NCBI GenBank assembly: GCA_900545215.1
Contig: UQXW01000008.1
Span: forward strand, 1 to 48,425
Direction of reading: 5' to 3'
Length of the DNA: 48,425 nt
DNA from: an uncultured Bacteroidota bacterium
GTDB taxonomy: Bacteria > Bacteroidota > Bacteroidia > Bacteroidales > P3
A model generated the notes under the pieces. That model worked only from the letters and a program-made list of their open reading frames with translations. It was not told where the DNA came from and searched no databases. Shown piece by piece: positions 1-8,765 of this stretch. Position 1 is the first letter of the stretch. The number at the start of each line of letters is the position of its first letter. The position numbers were made by a program, and so were the translations under genes.

Positions 1-23
1 GCCAAACCGGTATCTGCATATAA

Positions 24-902
24 CAGCACCAACTTATCGCTCGTTTCTCGGCAAAGGGCGTTTTTACGGTTGCTTTTGCAAGACCTTTGAGCGATGAGGT
101 GGTTTTTGATTTCGTAAAGCCGAAAAGCGAGCAGGAAATCAAATACGAAATGTCTTGTAAGAGAGATACGGTGAGTTTTTTCGCTTGCAAGGGTGTCTGT
201 TTCGATACCATAGAGTTACATGTTGCAGACGGAGATTTCAAAGATGAGATTTCAAAGACCGTTGTTGCGAACAGAAAAAAACGAGACGATGATTCTTGTT
301 TTCGTTTTCGCAGTTTGCAGAAAGATACGGTGCATTATTTTGACAGGAAATTCCTTGCGGTCGGGTTACCTTTGGATTCGGAGCGTATTCCGGCAAGGCT
401 CGTTTCGGGGAACGATACACTCGAAACAAGTCTGGCATTGTGTGAGGGGTTGACAAAGTACTGTCTGTCCGAGGATTTGGAGAGAGGACGTCAGTACAGG
501 CTGATTGTAGATAGCGGAACGGCGAAAGATTTTATCGGAAGGGCGAATGATTTTTTTGAAACGGCGTTTTATTTGACGCAAGTGGCGGATTACGGACGGC
601 TGATACTGAATTTTGAAGATAGTGCTTTTATCGATGTGCCGCATATCTTTTATTTGTGTGATATGAAAGCCGAGGTGTTGAAGCAGATAAATGTTCCGAA
701 GGGTAAAGGTAGCGTTGTGTTCGATTGCATAGAGCAGGGAATGTATAAAGTCAAGGTTGTAATCGACGAAAATGCAAACGGACAATGGGACGGGGCTTCA
801 TTCAAAGAAGCCCAACCGGTAGAAAGAATTCTGATGTTCGACAAGCCGGTGAGCATACGAAAATCATGGGATACGGAAGAAAATTGGACGATTTTCCGGT
901 AA
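24..902 (+). CDS. Ig-like domain protein, C-terminal part (5' end missing or frame-disrupted)
   Basis: The readable protein resembles the C-terminal part of the large secreted or lipid-anchored Ig-like (SbsA-type) domain proteins common in Bacteroidota. The hallmark is the end: a stretch reading DENANGQWDGASF, then a short beta-rich tail with a late Trp (SWDTEENW). No start codon is convincing. An in-frame TAA lies at 21-23, and the first usable initiator is a TTG at 87, but residues encoded just before it (FTVAFARPLSDEVV) look like part of the same fold, so coding probably extends upstream. Either the gene begins before the window and was frameshifted near 20-60, or this is a remnant. The family has no firm function. 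The assignment is by remembered family resemblance only. Confidence 0.5.
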   Translation, partial: QHQLIARFSAKGVFTVAFARPLSDEVVFDFVKPKSEQEIKYEMSCKRDTVSFFACKGVCFDTIELHVADGDFKDEISKTVVANRKKRDDDSCFRFRSLQKDTVHYFDRKFLAVGLPLDSERIPARLVSGNDTLETSLALCEGLTKYCLSEDLERGRQYRLIVDSGTAKDFIGRANDFFETAFYLTQVADYGRLILNFEDSAFIDVPHIFYLCDMKAEVLKQINVPKGKGSVVFDCIEQGMYKVKVVIDENANGQWDGASFKEAQPVERILMFDKPVSIRKSWDTEENWTIFR

Positions 903-907
903 AGCCC

Positions 908-937
908 TTGTCAATCAAAGAAAAGTATGTATCTTTG
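908..937 (+). promoter_or_regulatory. rpsP promoter, Bacteroidota type
   Basis: A TTG at 908-910 (-33 element) and TATCTTTG at 930-937 (-7 element, consensus TAnnTTTG) are separated by 19 bp. This is the arrangement of the housekeeping Bacteroidota sigma factor. The start codon of rpsP lies 28 bases beyond. Confidence 0.65.
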
Positions 938-965
938 CAACTCAAAAATAAAAACATAAGAACAA

Positions 966-1532
966 ATGTCAGTAAAAATCAGATTGCAACGTCATGGTAA
1001 GAAGGGACAACCTTTTTATCATATCGTTATTGCGGATGCTCGTGCAGCACGTGATGGAAAATTTATCGAGAAGTTGGGTACTTACAATCCCATGACCAAT
1101 CCTGCCACAATAGAGTTGGATATAGATGGTGCATGCAGATGGTTGAAAAATGGTGCTCAACCGACCGAGACTGTAAGGAATATACTTTCTTATAAGGGTG
1201 CTTTGTTGAAAAGGCACTTGCAGATAGGTGTTGAAAAAGGTGCAATCACACAAGAAACGGCAGACAAAAAATTCGCTGCTTGGCAAGAAGAGAAAGCAAA
1301 GAAAATAGAAGCCAAGAGAGCGGCTTGTGTAAATGCCAGCAACGAAACTGCAAAGGAAAGATTTGCAAAAGAGGTTGAAGTGAAAGAGGCAAGAGCTGCA
1401 TTGATTGCGAAGAAGAGAGAGGAAGAGGCCAAAGCCAAAGCCGAGGCAGAAGCTGCGAAGGCTGCGGAAGCCGTTGCAACGGAAGGAGCAGAGCAACCTG
1501 CCACAGAGACTGAGGCACCTGCTGCAGAATAA
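966..1532 (+). CDS. rpsP: 30S ribosomal protein S16
   Basis: Component of the small ribosomal subunit, needed for 30S assembly. The N-terminal ~85 residues match S16: it opens MSVKIRLQRHGKKGQPFYH and continues with the conserved IADARAARDGKFIEKLGTYNP. The remaining ~100 residues are a Lys/Glu/Ala-rich tail ending in Pro/Thr/Glu/Ala-rich sequence. This makes 188 aa against ~80-90 in E. coli; long charged S16 tails are usual in Bacteroidota. rimM follows 80 bases downstream, a conserved pairing, but with a terminator-like hairpin between. trmD and rplS, often linked elsewhere, are absent. Confidence 0.97.
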   Translation: MSVKIRLQRHGKKGQPFYHIVIADARAARDGKFIEKLGTYNPMTNPATIELDIDGACRWLKNGAQPTETVRNILSYKGALLKRHLQIGVEKGAITQETADKKFAAWQEEKAKKIEAKRAACVNASNETAKERFAKEVEVKEARAALIAKKREEEAKAKAEAEAAKAAEAVATEGAEQPATETEAPAAE

Positions 1533-1556
1533 GTGCAAGATTAAGATTAGATTTGT

Positions 1557-1599
1557 GAGTCTGTTTTCGAGAAATACGAAAGCGGACTCGTTTTGTTTT
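1557..1599 (+). terminator. Terminator or attenuator between rpsP and rimM
   Basis: GAGTC at 1557-1561 pairs with GACTC at 1585-1589, with an inner TTTCG/CGAAA stem, followed by GTTTTGTTTT. The T-run is interrupted, so partial read-through into rimM is likely. Confidence 0.55.
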
Positions 1600-1612
1600 C
1601 AACGGATAGACG

Positions 1613-2134
1613 ATGAAGAAAGAAGATTGTTTTTATTTGGGTAAAATATCGAAGCCTTTCGGTTATAAAGGCGAGGTAAGCGTATTCTTGGATGTCGATT
1701 CTCCGGAAGAGTATTCCGAGTTGGAAGAAGTATATGTCGAGATAAACAAAAGGCTTGTTTTGTATGAAATCGAGAGTATAAGAATTCAAACGAACAAAGC
1801 AGTTGTCAGGTTTGCGGATGTTACAAACGAAGATGTGGCAAGGCTTGTCGGTAAGTCGTTGTTTCTGCCTTTGGAATATTTGCCGGAATTGGAAGGGAAT
1901 AATTTCTACTTTCATGAGATAACAGGCTTCGATGTAGAAGATGAGGAAAAGGGAATGATAGGGAAAATTGCTGGTGTATATGAAAATACGCCGCAACCAC
2001 TGCTTTCCATAGAGTTTGAGGACAAGGAAATTCTTATACCTGCGATAGATTCGATAATAAAGGAAGTTGACAGAAGCAAAAGGCTGATGAAGATAAAGGC
2101 TCCGCAAGGTTTGATAGAGCTGTATATCGGTTGA
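1613..2134 (+). CDS. rimM: 16S rRNA processing protein RimM
   Basis: RimM binds S19 in the 30S head and helps mature 16S rRNA. The protein (173 aa, normal length) has the N-terminal RimM barrel with the signature LGKISKPFGYKGEVSV near residues 9-24. A C-terminal PRC-barrel-like half contains EDKEILIPAIDSIIKEVD. The ATG at 1613 gives the canonical N-terminus. It follows rpsP, as in many bacteria. Confidence 0.95.
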   Translation: MKKEDCFYLGKISKPFGYKGEVSVFLDVDSPEEYSELEEVYVEINKRLVLYEIESIRIQTNKAVVRFADVTNEDVARLVGKSLFLPLEYLPELEGNNFYFHEITGFDVEDEEKGMIGKIAGVYENTPQPLLSIEFEDKEILIPAIDSIIKEVDRSKRLMKIKAPQGLIELYIG

Positions 2135-2178
2135 ATTTACCGATAAAGCGAAAAAATATATCAAAAAACGATAAATAA

Positions 2179-2210
2179 TTTGGTGGATACGGAAATTGTT
2201 CGTACTTTTG
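2179..2210 (+). promoter_or_regulatory. Promoter of the DUF2975/XRE pair
   Basis: TTTG at 2179-2182 and TACTTTTG at 2203-2210 with 20 bp between, a close match to the Bacteroidota promoter. The next gene starts at 2233. Confidence 0.7.
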
Positions 2211-2232
2211 CAGCGTTAAAACGAGCGTTCGC

Positions 2233-2922
2233 ATGGATGCAAGAAAGACAATACTGAGGCTTAAAACGATAAAGCTGTTATTCGATATAGTGTTATGGTT
2301 ACTGATAACACTTATTGCGTTGTTTATCGTTATTTCTGTCTTAAATGTCGGCAATAAGGGAGGCGGAGTCTCCGGATGGGCTTTAATCAAGCAGAAAACA
2401 GAGCCTATAATTCTTTCCGGCGACATAAAATCGGAAGTTCCTGGTGTAGAACTGTCTTTGATGCCGGAAGGCGTGAAGGTAAGCTATGAAGTGTTTTCGC
2501 AACAGCACAAAACGCTTTTCGTAGCGTGCAAAGTGCTTTATCTGTTCACCCTTAACCTCGGCATGTTCTTCCTCGTCTTTGTGTTGTTCCAGATAAGGAA
2601 CATCATAAAGAGCGTCTATCTCGGAGTTAAATCCGAAAACAGCAACATATCTCACCATGTCTTTTCACGCAAAAACATACTTCGCTTGAAATACATAGCA
2701 TACGGTTTCTTGATAATACCATTCGTGGAACTGTTGAACTATTTCGCAGATAAGTATTTCCTGACACGATATGTCAATATCAAAGGATTGACGATTCTTC
2801 CTACGGACGGCATAGGCAACATCTCGTGGGAATACATATTGGTAGGGCTTCTATTCACTGTGATGATAGAAGTATTCAAGAAAGGCTTGCATTTGCAAGA
2901 AGAAAACGATTTAACGGTTTAG
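2233..2922 (+). CDS. DUF2975 integral membrane protein
   Basis: A 229-aa membrane protein with four apparent hydrophobic segments: residues ~15-38, ~100-123, ~155-172 and ~200-215. Its layout and its partner, a ~75-aa XRE regulator 11 bases downstream, match the widespread DUF2975 plus YozG-like HTH pair. The function of DUF2975 is not established; the paired regulator is usually assumed to control the locus. The ATG at 2233 lies just after a strong promoter. There is no signal peptidase site or catalytic motif. The family call rests on overall pattern and context. Confidence 0.75.
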   Translation: MDARKTILRLKTIKLLFDIVLWLLITLIALFIVISVLNVGNKGGGVSGWALIKQKTEPIILSGDIKSEVPGVELSLMPEGVKVSYEVFSQQHKTLFVACKVLYLFTLNLGMFFLVFVLFQIRNIIKSVYLGVKSENSNISHHVFSRKNILRLKYIAYGFLIIPFVELLNYFADKYFLTRYVNIKGLTILPTDGIGNISWEYILVGLLFTVMIEVFKKGLHLQEENDLTV

Positions 2923-2932
2923 ATAAAAGGAA

Positions 2933-3157
2933 ATGGGGATAGTTGTTAATTTGGATGTCATGATGGCAAAAAGGAAAATATCTCTCGGAGACCTTTCCGC
3001 AAAGGTCAACATAACCCCTGCCAATATGTCGATACTCAAAACAGGGAAAGCAAAAGCCATACGCTTCTCGACCTTGGAGGCGATTTGCAAAGCATTGAAC
3101 TGTCAACCGGGCGATATATTGGAATATGAAGATGAGGAAAACAACAATAACAAGTAA
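2933..3157 (+). CDS. Small XRE-family HTH regulator (YozG-like)
   Basis: A 74-aa protein that is almost entirely one Cro/C1-type helix-turn-helix. The pattern is MAKRKISLGDLSAKVNITPA (first helices), then NMSILKTGKAKAIRFSTLEA (recognition helix and following helix), then CKALNCQPGDILEYE, which is typical of YozG-like regulators. An acidic and Asn-rich tail follows. It is translationally close to the DUF2975 gene upstream and probably co-transcribed. Its likely target is its own operon, by analogy with similar pairs; no operator was identified. Confidence 0.85.
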   Translation: MGIVVNLDVMMAKRKISLGDLSAKVNITPANMSILKTGKAKAIRFSTLEAICKALNCQPGDILEYEDEENNNNK

Positions 3158-3185
3158 TAATTAAGTTCAACAAAAACATCCAGCT

Positions 3186-6035
3186 ATGAGAAACAGAGTT
3201 TTTTTAGCATTGGCGTTGTGTATCACTTTAATCACAACGGGATTTGCCCAAAACAAGAAGGCTGCAAAGGTCAATCTTAACGAGCAAATCAAATTGAACG
3301 GAAAGGTAAGAACAGGCAAATTGGCAAATGGTCTTACTTATTTCGTCAGATCAAACAACAAACCCGCAAACAGAGCGGAATTTCAAATCGCAGTCAACGC
3401 CGGCAGCGTTTTGGAAGAACCTAACGAAGTCGGATTGGCACACTTCACCGAACACATGAACTTCAACGGTTCTCGTCAGTACCCCGGCAATTCCATGATT
3501 AGCGAATTGGAAAAGAAAGGTATCGTTTTCGGTAGGGAAATCAATGCCTACACAGGTTTTGACCAGACTGTCTATACTCTTACTTTGCCTACGGACGATA
3601 AAGAATTGTTCGACATGGGCTTGAAAATCCTTGACGGTTGGGCATTCGGTGCTTTGATGACCGGAGAGGAAATAGACAAGGAAAGAGGCGTCATCATAGA
3701 AGAGTGGAGAATGGGACAAGGCGGCAGCGAGCGTCTTCGTGCAAAAACATTTGGAACAATGTTGAAAGGTTCCAAATATGCAGAACGACTTCCTATCGGA
3801 ACACTTGACAGACTTCAAAACTTCGTTTACGATGACATCAGAGGATTTTATCGCAAATGGTATCGTCCCGACAATATCGCAGTCATAGTAGTCGGAGACT
3901 TCGATGCAGATGAAATGGAACAAAAAGTCATCGACTTTTTCACCATGGTACAAGCTCCTTGTACACCAACCCAAAGACCGGTTTATACCATAGACAACAA
4001 TAAAGAACCTCTTGTATGTGTTGCAACAGATAAAGAAGCTACTTCAACCTCTGTTCAAATGTTCTACAAACACCCTGCAAAAGAGGTTAAGACCATAGCA
4101 GACTTCCGTGAACAACACTTGGTTTACAGTCTCTTTGAGACAATGTTCAATGATCGTTTGAGCGAATTGGGAGAGAAGAAAGCATGTCCGTACATGAGTG
4201 CATTCGCCGGTTATGGCGGTTTCTTGGCACGTCCTGTTGCTGCTTACCAAATGTACATCAGTGCAAAAGAAGGCAAGGTTATGAAAGCTATCGAAGCAGT
4301 TATGTTGGAGAACAGACGTTTGCAACAACACGGCTTCTTGCAAAGCGAGTTGGATAGAGCAAAAGAAGCATTGTTGGAACAATACGCTCAGGCTGCAAAA
4401 GAGGAAAGCAAAACCGAGAGCGGAAAAATTGCAGCGGAATTGGTGGATTACTTCTTGGAACAAACCCCTATGCCGGGAGCAATCTTGGAAAACAAATGGG
4501 CGAAAGCTCTGATGGACGACATCACATTGGAAGAAGTAAACGCTCTTATCAATCAATGGATAACGGAAGAGAACTTTGTATGTACTATATCCATGCCTGA
4601 GAAAAAAGGCTCAAAAGCTCCAAGTGAAGCAGACGTATTGAAACTTATCAAGAAATGTGAGAAAGCCGACACAAAGGCTTGGGTCGACAACACCAAGGAC
4701 GAGCCATTCTTTGCTCAAGAAGTAAAAGGCGGCAAGATAACTTCAACAAAGAAGAACGACAAATTCGATTATACCGAATACACTTTGAGCAATGGAGCAA
4801 AGGTTATCATCAAAAAGACCGACTTCAAGAACGATGAAATACTTGTCAACGCAGAAAGTGCAGGCGGTACTTCCTTGTATGGCGACAAAGACATCGTAAA
4901 CGCACAATTTGCAGCCTCTATTATTGACCAATGCGGTATCGGAAACTACAACCATACTCAGTTGCAGAAGTTTATGAAAGGAAAGAGCTTCGGTTTAACC
5001 CCATCGATCGGAGAATTGCAAGAAACCTTGGGAGGAAACTGCTCACCAAAAGACTTTGAAACCTTGTTGCAATATTTATACATGTTCTTCACTGCACCAA
5101 GAGCAGAAAAAGAGGTATTGGATAACACAATCGACAAATTGAAAACTCAAATCAATATGGTTAAGAACATGCCGGAATTTGCATTCCAAGAAGAATGGAT
5201 AAAGGCAATGCGACCAAACGATAAGAGAACCATCATTATACCAACCGATGCACAGTTGAAGCAAATGGACATCAACAAAATGTTGAAGATATTCAAGGAA
5301 AGATTTTCCGATGCTTCCGACTTCACGTTCACATTCGTAGGAAACATAGACGAAGCAACAATGTTGCCTTTGATAGAGAAATATATAGGCGGCCTTCCTT
5401 CATCTAACGGCAAGAAAGCCGAGAAATGGCAAGACCGTTCCACCGAGTTCGCAAAAGGCATCGTTGATAAGAGCGTCTATAAAGGCGAAGCAGACAAAGG
5501 TTTGATGACAATAACATTCACCAATCCTTTCAACTGGAACGATAAAGACCGTTTGGCAATAAGAGCCTTGAATAACGTATGCTCGATCAAACTTACACAG
5601 GTAATCCGTGAGGAAATGGGAGGAACTTATTCACCATCATTCAACCTCGATTACGAGAAATACCCTAAGGCAGAAGCAACAGCAATGTGCTACTACACCT
5701 GCGACCCTTCAACTGTCGATACGTTGACCACAGCAACCTTTGCGGTATTGGATGAAATCATCGCAAACGGACCTACGGCAGAAGACTTGGCAAAGGTAAA
5801 AGAACAGTTGATTTCTTCACGTAAGACTTCAATGGAGAGAAACAGCTATTGGAACGCTGTTATCACAGGTTCAAGATGGTATGGATACGAAATGCAAACT
5901 TTGGAAGAGTTTTCCGCAGCAGTCAATGCCTTGACAATAGAAGACGTGAAAGCAGTGGCTCAAAAATACTTGAAACATGACGGATATGTAAGAGTAGCTT
6001 TGAAGCCTGAGGCTATGAACCCTGCAAAGAAGTAA
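3186..6035 (+). CDS. Secreted M16 (pitrilysin/insulinase) family zinc protease
   Basis: A 949-aa protein with a signal peptide (residues 1-~22, cleavage after TGFAQ) and two M16 halves. The first half carries the inverted zinc motif HFTEH (H86, E89, H90) within GLAHFTEHMNFNGS. The downstream acidic ligand falls in the region containing DKERGVIIEEWRM. The second half (from ~residue 500) has no zinc motif and would form the other wall of the chamber. These enzymes degrade peptides in the periplasm or at the cell surface. The length fits the two-domain single-chain type. It follows the DUF2975/XRE pair with only 28 bases between but is probably functionally unrelated. Substrate unknown. Confidence 0.93.
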   Translation: MRNRVFLALALCITLITTGFAQNKKAAKVNLNEQIKLNGKVRTGKLANGLTYFVRSNNKPANRAEFQIAVNAGSVLEEPNEVGLAHFTEHMNFNGSRQYPGNSMISELEKKGIVFGREINAYTGFDQTVYTLTLPTDDKELFDMGLKILDGWAFGALMTGEEIDKERGVIIEEWRMGQGGSERLRAKTFGTMLKGSKYAERLPIGTLDRLQNFVYDDIRGFYRKWYRPDNIAVIVVGDFDADEMEQKVIDFFTMVQAPCTPTQRPVYTIDNNKEPLVCVATDKEATSTSVQMFYKHPAKEVKTIADFREQHLVYSLFETMFNDRLSELGEKKACPYMSAFAGYGGFLARPVAAYQMYISAKEGKVMKAIEAVMLENRRLQQHGFLQSELDRAKEALLEQYAQAAKEESKTESGKIAAELVDYFLEQTPMPGAILENKWAKALMDDITLEEVNALINQWITEENFVCTISMPEKKGSKAPSEADVLKLIKKCEKADTKAWVDNTKDEPFFAQEVKGGKITSTKKNDKFDYTEYTLSNGAKVIIKKTDFKNDEILVNAESAGGTSLYGDKDIVNAQFAASIIDQCGIGNYNHTQLQKFMKGKSFGLTPSIGELQETLGGNCSPKDFETLLQYLYMFFTAPRAEKEVLDNTIDKLKTQINMVKNMPEFAFQEEWIKAMRPNDKRTIIIPTDAQLKQMDINKMLKIFKERFSDASDFTFTFVGNIDEATMLPLIEKYIGGLPSSNGKKAEKWQDRSTEFAKGIVDKSVYKGEADKGLMTITFTNPFNWNDKDRLAIRALNNVCSIKLTQVIREEMGGTYSPSFNLDYEKYPKAEATAMCYYTCDPSTVDTLTTATFAVLDEIIANGPTAEDLAKVKEQLISSRKTSMERNSYWNAVITGSRWYGYEMQTLEEFSAAVNALTIEDVKAVAQKYLKHDGYVRVALKPEAMNPAKK

Positions 6036-6071
6036 GCCTTACAAAACAAAACGACAAAAAATCGTGAAATC

Positions 6072-6145
6072 AAAACGGCGTTTTAATTTTCTGGAACGCC
6101 GTTTTATTTTTCTGAAACGGCGTTCCAATTTTCCGAAACGGTGGA
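6072..6145. repeat. 21-bp phased CGSCG array 1
   Basis: Cores AACGGCGTT (6074), AACGCCGTT (6095), AACGGCGTT (6116) and a degenerate AACGG (6137) start exactly 21 bp apart. Linkers are rich in TTTTATTTTTCTG-like sequence. Successive cores are reverse complements, so neighbouring units can pair as hairpins. The array lies between the co-directional M16 protease and TonB receptor genes, just before the receptor promoter. Confidence 0.85.
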
Positions 6146-6166
6146 AAAAATCATCATTATTGAGTA

Positions 6167-6197
6167 TTTGTCGGAATAAAAAACGGATATAATTTTG
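6167..6197 (+). promoter_or_regulatory. Promoter of TonB receptor gene
   Basis: TTTG at 6167-6170 and TAATTTTG at 6190-6197 with 19 bp between, matching the Bacteroidota promoter. The start codon is at 6231. Confidence 0.7.
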
Positions 6198-6230
6198 CAC
6201 TTTCAAAACTAATAAAAATTCAAAGAAGCA

Positions 6231-8552
6231 ATGAAGAAAAAAAATCACAGAACTCTATTTGTTTTTGCCGTGGCAATCTTGTTGAATGTCATGGGTGGGT
6301 ATAAGTTGTTTGCACAGATTGACGACAGAGTATGTATAGAGGGACATGTCTTCGACAAGAAGACACAGGAACCTATCTGCTATGCTGCAATCATGCTGGA
6401 TAATACAAATATCGGTACGACAAGTGATGAAAACGGCGACTTCGTTTTCCGTAAACTCAAACCGGGGAAATACGTTCTTCATATAAGTTTTATAGGTTAC
6501 CAAAAAGAGACCTATGAAGTGGAAGTCGTAAAAGGAGCTGTGGCTCACGCCCATATAGAACTTATTCCGAAATCAACCCGCTTGGACGACGTTGTTGTGT
6601 CGGCAAACAGAAATGAAACGGATCGTCGGGAAGCTCCCGTGGTCGTGAATGTCCTGAGCGAAAAACAGTTCGAGCAGAACAATGCACAGGATTTGGTGCA
6701 ATCCTTAGGCTTTCAAAGCGGTGTCAGAGTGGAGTACAGTTGTCAGAATTGCGGCTTTCCACAAGTCAGAATCAATGGCTTGGACGGTCCTTATACCCAA
6801 TTACTCATAGACTCCAAGCCTGTCATGAGTGCTTTGAGTGGTATTTACGGTTTGGAACAAATACCTGTAAATATGGTCGAGCGAGTTGAGGTGGTCAAAG
6901 GCGGAGGTTCAGCACTGTTCGGGGCGAATGCCATTGCCGGAACGATAAACATAATCACCAAAGAACCTTTTTCACCCTCATTAAGCATAGGAACAGATAT
7001 TCAGTCGATAGGTGGGAAATCCTATTCTCAGAATTTCAATGCAAACGGAGCCATATTGAGCAAGGACAGAAAGCTTTCCGCTTCATTCTATACAACATTC
7101 CGCAAAAGAAACTCCTATGACAGAGATGGAGACGGCTTTTCCGAAATAGGCGAATTGAACAACCACTCTTTCGGAACAAAGATATTTTACAACATTAACG
7201 CCACAAACCGACTAAGTATAGAATACCACACCACCAATGAGAAGAGACGAGGCGGCAATAACTTCGATTTGCAACCGCATGAGAGCGATATATGTGAGAT
7301 GACAGAGCATTTGATTAACTCCGGAACAGTGGATTACAGTATTATATCCTTGGACGGAAAGCATAGATTGAACCTTTACACATCGGCACAGTACATAGAC
7401 CGAAACTCTTACTATGGCTCACATTGCGATCCCAATGCTTATGGAACCACCACCGACCTTACCTTTCTTGCCGGAGCAATGGCAAATCATCATCTGGACA
7501 AACTGTTTTTCTCAAAAGCCACAATAACCTATGGAGTTGAGTTTAACATGAATAATTTGGACGATAAAGTTCCTGCGTACAAAATAAGAACCGAACAAAA
7601 AGTAAATACATTGGGAGCATACCTCCAATCCGAATGGACAAGTGAACATTTCAATGTTTTGATAGGTGCAAGAATGGACAAGCACAAACTTCTGAACAAT
7701 CCTGTTTTCGTTCCGAGAGTGAATTTGCTTTATAAGCCGAATGAGAAGTTGCAAGTCAGAGCAAGTTATTCCGCAGGCTATCGGGCACCGCAGGCGTACA
7801 ATGAGGATTTTCACGTAACGCAAGTCGGAGGACAGAGTTTGAGAACACATCTTGCAGATAACCTCAAACCGGAATATTCGAATAGTTTTTCTCTTTCAGC
7901 CGATTATTATCTTCAAATCAGCGATAATTGGAGAGCAAACCTCTTGTTGGAGGGATACTACACCCTTTTGGACGATGTCTTTGCAACCCGCATTATAGAA
8001 AACGACACCGTGAACAATGTCTTGCAGCAGGAACGCTACAATGCTTCGGGAGCCACTAACTTGGGAGCAAGCCTTACGGCAAAAGCAGAGTATAAAGACA
8101 TATTCTCCTGTACGGTAGGATACAGCATTCAGTCGAACAAATATAAGCAAACGGAATATTGGTCGGAAGATGAGCAGGTTGCAGGAACGGACTACATATT
8201 GAGAAGTCCGGAAGACTATGGATTTCTATCCTTGAACTATACAGCCATACCGAAAACCGCCATAAGCATAAGCGGAACCTACACCGGCAAGATGAGGGTT
8301 GCCCATTATGCTGGCTACATACAGCAGGACAGATTGGAAATAACGCCGAGGTTTTTTGATATGAACGCCTCTCTTAGCTACGATATAAAAGCCGGCAAAG
8401 GCATAGTCCTACAAGTCAAAGGCGGAGTGAACAATATATTCGACAGTTTCCAAAAAGATTTGGATAAAGGCGTTGACAGAGACTCCGGATATATCTATGG
8501 ACCTGTCGCACCGCGTACGTATTATGTCGGTATCAAATTAAAAATGAAATAA
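6231..8552 (+). CDS. TonB-dependent outer-membrane receptor
   Basis: A 773-aa receptor. A signal peptide (to ~residue 29, KLFAQ) is followed by a carboxypeptidase-regulatory-like beta domain (~33-110), a plug domain (~125-235, with RINGLDGPYTQLLID and VERVEVVKGGGSALFGANAI) and a 22-strand-type barrel to the C-terminus, ending in aromatic-rich YYVGIKLKMK. The plug holds a C-x2-C pair in SCQNCGF, also known in some heme, cobalamin or metal receptors of the phylum. This is not enough to name the ligand. It has its own promoter and stands alone; no periplasmic binding protein or ABC transporter is adjacent. Confidence 0.92.
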   Translation: MKKKNHRTLFVFAVAILLNVMGGYKLFAQIDDRVCIEGHVFDKKTQEPICYAAIMLDNTNIGTTSDENGDFVFRKLKPGKYVLHISFIGYQKETYEVEVVKGAVAHAHIELIPKSTRLDDVVVSANRNETDRREAPVVVNVLSEKQFEQNNAQDLVQSLGFQSGVRVEYSCQNCGFPQVRINGLDGPYTQLLIDSKPVMSALSGIYGLEQIPVNMVERVEVVKGGGSALFGANAIAGTINIITKEPFSPSLSIGTDIQSIGGKSYSQNFNANGAILSKDRKLSASFYTTFRKRNSYDRDGDGFSEIGELNNHSFGTKIFYNINATNRLSIEYHTTNEKRRGGNNFDLQPHESDICEMTEHLINSGTVDYSIISLDGKHRLNLYTSAQYIDRNSYYGSHCDPNAYGTTTDLTFLAGAMANHHLDKLFFSKATITYGVEFNMNNLDDKVPAYKIRTEQKVNTLGAYLQSEWTSEHFNVLIGARMDKHKLLNNPVFVPRVNLLYKPNEKLQVRASYSAGYRAPQAYNEDFHVTQVGGQSLRTHLADNLKPEYSNSFSLSADYYLQISDNWRANLLLEGYYTLLDDVFATRIIENDTVNNVLQQERYNASGATNLGASLTAKAEYKDIFSCTVGYSIQSNKYKQTEYWSEDEQVAGTDYILRSPEDYGFLSLNYTAIPKTAISISGTYTGKMRVAHYAGYIQQDRLEITPRFFDMNASLSYDIKAGKGIVLQVKGGVNNIFDSFQKDLDKGVDRDSGYIYGPVAPRTYYVGIKLKMK

Positions 8553-8613
8553 AGCCTGTATTGTCGTAATAAAAGCAACCCGAAGTAGCAGACTTCTTTC
8601 GAACCATTCCGGC

Positions 8614-8690
8614 AAAACGCCGTTCTACGAAAATAGAGCGGCGTTTTAATTTTTTCTTTCGTCGTTTCATTTTCGCCGAACGGCGTTTCG
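8614..8690. repeat. 21-bp phased CGSCG array 2
   Basis: Cores AACGCCGTT (8616), AGCGGCGTT (8637), TTCGTCGTT (8658) and AACGGCGTT (8679) lie exactly 21 bp apart, in mixed orientation, with A/T-rich linkers such as TTTCATTTTCG. The last unit covers the place expected for the -33 element of the ribE promoter, whose -7 element (TACATTTG) is at 8712-8719. Confidence 0.85.
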
Positions 8691-8711
8691 TCGGATAGGA
8701 AAAGAATTAGT

Positions 8712-8719
8712 ACATTTGC
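8712..8719 (+). promoter_or_regulatory. -7 element upstream of ribE
   Basis: TACATTTG matches the -7 consensus. No clean TTTG lies at the right distance; the nearest is TTTCG at 8686-8690 inside the repeat array. The start codon of ribE is 46 bases downstream. Confidence 0.45.
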
Positions 8720-8765
8720 AGAACGAAAAAACAATATGGTTTAACGAAAAGACAAGGGTTTACAG

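Noticed and set aside
1190..1504. Antisense frame to rpsP
   Set aside because: It is the mirror of the Lys/Ala/Glu-rich tail, giving low-complexity Ala/Ser/Phe sequence with no start context.
6039..6248. Open frames running through the repeat arrays, with RRF/KRR-rich translations
   Set aside because: 21 bp equals seven codons, so the array keeps one frame open and gives repetitive basic peptides. Arrays 5 and 8 have 22-bp steps that break the frame, and no start or conserved product is seen.
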